Positions 22,732 to 24,102 of a stretch of 24,102 nt of DNA are shown here, piece after piece. The stretch spans positions 1 to 24,102 of the forward strand of contig JBQTHI010000020.1 of the NCBI GenBank assembly GCA_052390035.1. The letters are read 5' to 3'. The notes below the pieces were generated by a model, which was not told where the DNA came from, did no database searches, and was given only the letters and a program-made list of their open reading frames with translations. How positions within the stretch are numbered: the stretch's first letter is position 1; each line of letters begins with the position of its first letter. The DNA comes from JBQTHI01 sp052390035. Its GTDB lineage: Bacteria; Actinomycetota; Acidimicrobiia; Spongiisociales; ZC4RG35. Position numbers and translations under genes: made by a program.

Positions 22732-23892
22732 ATGCCGACTGCCCGCATGGAAAGAGTCGCCCGATCGACCTCGAGCCTCTTCCGGTTCGTGGAGACGTGG
22801 GACTCTCTACGCCAACATCCCGACGTGTGCGACTTCACCTTCGGCAATCCGCAGGAGCTTGCCCTACCTGGCTTCTCCGATGCCCTCTCCCGCCAACTCG
22901 CACCCCGGGATAAGGACTGGTTTGCCTACAAGCGTTCGGAGCCTGACGCCCAGGCTGTTGTGGCCAAGCGTCTGGGCGAGTGGCGAGGCATGCCCTTCGA
23001 ACCCGACGACATTGCTCTCACCCCGGGAGCGTTCGGGGCCATCGCTGTTGCGCTATCCACCCTCGTGGACCAGGGCGACGAGGTCGTCTTTTCGGTCCCG
23101 TCGTGGTTTTTCTACGAACCGATGATCCTCGGGGTAGGCGGGGCGGCTGTGAAGGTGGCCGTTCGCCCAGATGATCATGACCTTGACGTAGAGGCCATCG
23201 CCGAAGTCATCACCCCCCGCACCCGCATGGTCATCGTCAACACCCCGAACAACCCCACCGGGCGGATCTACCCCGCCCCCAGCCTCACCAGGCTCGCCGC
23301 GATCTTGGCCGAAGCCTCCCGGCACCACGGAGCTCCCATATACCTTCTTTCCGACGAGCCGTATGCCCGGCTGGTGTTTTCCGATTCGGCCATGGTGAGT
23401 CCTGCGGACTTCTACCCCTACACCTTGATCTCCTATTCATACGGCAAGGTGTTGTTGACCCCGGGACAGCGGCTGGGATGGTTGGCTCTATCGCCCGAGA
23501 TGCCGGATAGGGAGGACCTGCGCCGGCTTGTCCAGCTAACGCAGATGACCGGCGGTTGGCTCTTTGCCAGTGCTCTGATGCAACACGCCATCGACGACCT
23601 CGAGGATCTGTCGATCGACCTCGCCGACCTCGAGCAAAAGCGCAACCTGATGGCCAAAGCGCTGCGGTCTCAGGGCTATCAGCTGCACCTTCCCGAAGGC
23701 ACGTTCTACCTGTGGGTGCGCTCCCCCCAACCGGACGACCATGCCTTCGCCATGCGATTGGCATCCGAGAAAGTGCTCGTCCTCCCCGGCAGCCCAACCG
23801 ATGGACCCGGGTACTTCCGGATCTCGTTGACCGCCACCCGCAACATGATCGAACGCAGCCTGCCGGTGTTTGCTCGGGCGATTAGTGGCTGA
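22732..23892 (+). CDS. Class I/II PLP-dependent aminotransferase
   Basis: The 387-aa product has the fold-type I aminotransferase signature. FTFGNPQE lies near the start, LTPGAFGAIAVAL is the cofactor phosphate-binding helix region, NTPNNPTGRIY contains the conserved Asn, and LLSDEPYARLVF contains the Asp and Tyr that contact pyridoxal phosphate. SYSYGKVLLTPGQRLGW carries the Schiff-base lysine (K239), and YFRISLTA the substrate-carboxylate Arg. It transfers amino groups between an amino acid and a 2-oxo acid; the substrate cannot be told from sequence. An AGGAG at 22722-22726 lies 5 nt before ATG 22732 and 2 nt before ATG 22729, so 22732 is preferred, narrowly. It is 30 nt downstream of the ceramidase-like frame. 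Confidence 0.88.
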   Translation: MPTARMERVARSTSSLFRFVETWDSLRQHPDVCDFTFGNPQELALPGFSDALSRQLAPRDKDWFAYKRSEPDAQAVVAKRLGEWRGMPFEPDDIALTPGAFGAIAVALSTLVDQGDEVVFSVPSWFFYEPMILGVGGAAVKVAVRPDDHDLDVEAIAEVITPRTRMVIVNTPNNPTGRIYPAPSLTRLAAILAEASRHHGAPIYLLSDEPYARLVFSDSAMVSPADFYPYTLISYSYGKVLLTPGQRLGWLALSPEMPDREDLRRLVQLTQMTGGWLFASALMQHAIDDLEDLSIDLADLEQKRNLMAKALRSQGYQLHLPEGTFYLWVRSPQPDDHAFAMRLASEKVLVLPGSPTDGPGYFRISLTATRNMIERSLPVFARAISG

Positions 23893-23943
23893 GCACCGAT
23901 GGTGACCGACCCCTCGCCACTCCCTGACGATCCCGGCATCGCC

Positions 23944-23949
23944 TATCTT
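23944..23949 (+). promoter_or_regulatory. -10 box for the acyl-CoA dehydrogenase gene
   Basis: TATCTT ends 8 nt before the ATG at 23958, in a 65-bp gap without a Shine-Dalgarno. Leaderless expression is likely. A CTGACG sits 14 bp upstream, as at smpB. Confidence 0.4.
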
Positions 23950-23957
23950 CCTCTCGC

Positions 23958-24102
23958 ATGGTCTCGCCGACTATTTATGACAGCGACGATCTAGCCGCCA
24001 TCCGCGGCCAAACCCGCCGCTTCGTCGACGAGCAGGTCCTTCCCCGGGCCGACCGGTGGGAGGAACAAGGTGTCGTCCCCCGGGAAGTGCTCCGCAAGAT
24101 GG
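23958..24102 (+). CDS. Acyl-CoA dehydrogenase-like protein, 3' partial
   Basis: Only the first 48 codons are in the window. MVSPTIYDSDDLAAIRGQTRRF followed by VDEQVLPRADRWEEQGVVPREVLRKM resembles the N-terminal helical domain of acyl-CoA dehydrogenases (helix, RxFV.E.V.P.A..WE..G..P.E...KM). Those FAD enzymes oxidise acyl-CoA in fatty- or amino-acid breakdown. The catalytic base and FAD-binding regions lie beyond the edge, so subfamily cannot be assigned. The start is set by an upstream TANNNT box. Confidence 0.7.
   Translation, partial: MVSPTIYDSDDLAAIRGQTRRFVDEQVLPRADRWEEQGVVPREVLRKM

Overview
The window is 24.1 kb of GC-rich bacterial chromosome, densely packed with housekeeping genes and ending inside a gene on both sides. 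The gene content points to an actinobacterium. It has DUF5719-like and DUF3499-like proteins, a pmm–Trm112–SIS-isomerase–ahcY order, a comF–hpf–secA order, and a prfB–ftsE–ftsX–smpB–tmRNA order resembling the mycobacterial arrangement. ahcY is the short form and several genes differ from Mycobacterium/Streptomyces, so a deep-branching class such as Acidimicrobiia is my best guess; that placement is inference. I saw no mobile element, CRISPR array, tRNA, rRNA or prophage.

Region 1 (1-8375) is cell-envelope glycan biology. It holds a large membrane glycosyltransferase-2 protein (5' end outside the window), a DUF5719-like secreted protein and a membrane-anchored thioredoxin-like protein, joined by ATGA overlaps. 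Next come three tiny cysteine-motif proteins (DUF3499-like, a CGKxxCxxCxHG protein, a zinc ribbon) and a 781-aa PTPS-related/GT-C-like membrane protein. A polyprenyl-phosphate mannosyltransferase-like enzyme follows on the minus strand, convergent with the membrane protein. Region 2 (8492-12290) is a tightly overlapping operon for phosphomannomutase, a Trm112-like protein, a phosphoglucose/phosphomannose isomerase and S-adenosylhomocysteinase, closed by a perfect hairpin. Regions 1 and 2 together could supply mannose-1-phosphate, lipid-linked mannose and membrane acceptor enzymes.

Region 3 (12337-17981) holds comF-like, long-form hpf overlapping a NarL-type response regulator, secA and prfB. 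The prfB gene carries a classic programmed +1 frameshift: an AGGAGG, then CTT TGA C at codons 25-26. Region 4 (18105-21859) is the divisome/trans-translation block: ftsE, ftsX, a coiled-coil M23 peptidase, smpB, and tmRNA on the opposite strand, convergent with smpB, with a nine-codon tag AEDNFALAA.

Region 5 (21860-24102) holds a ceramidase-family membrane protein broken by one extra C in a CCCC run, a class I/II aminotransferase and the start of an acyl-CoA dehydrogenase. Many transcription-unit-leading genes have no Shine-Dalgarno and instead show a TANNNT hexamer 6-11 nt before the ATG, suggesting widespread leaderless transcription. The most follow-up-worthy items are the small cysteine-protein cluster with its palindrome-bearing promoter, the hpf/response-regulator overlap, the degenerate glycosyltransferase motifs, and the broken ceramidase-like gene.
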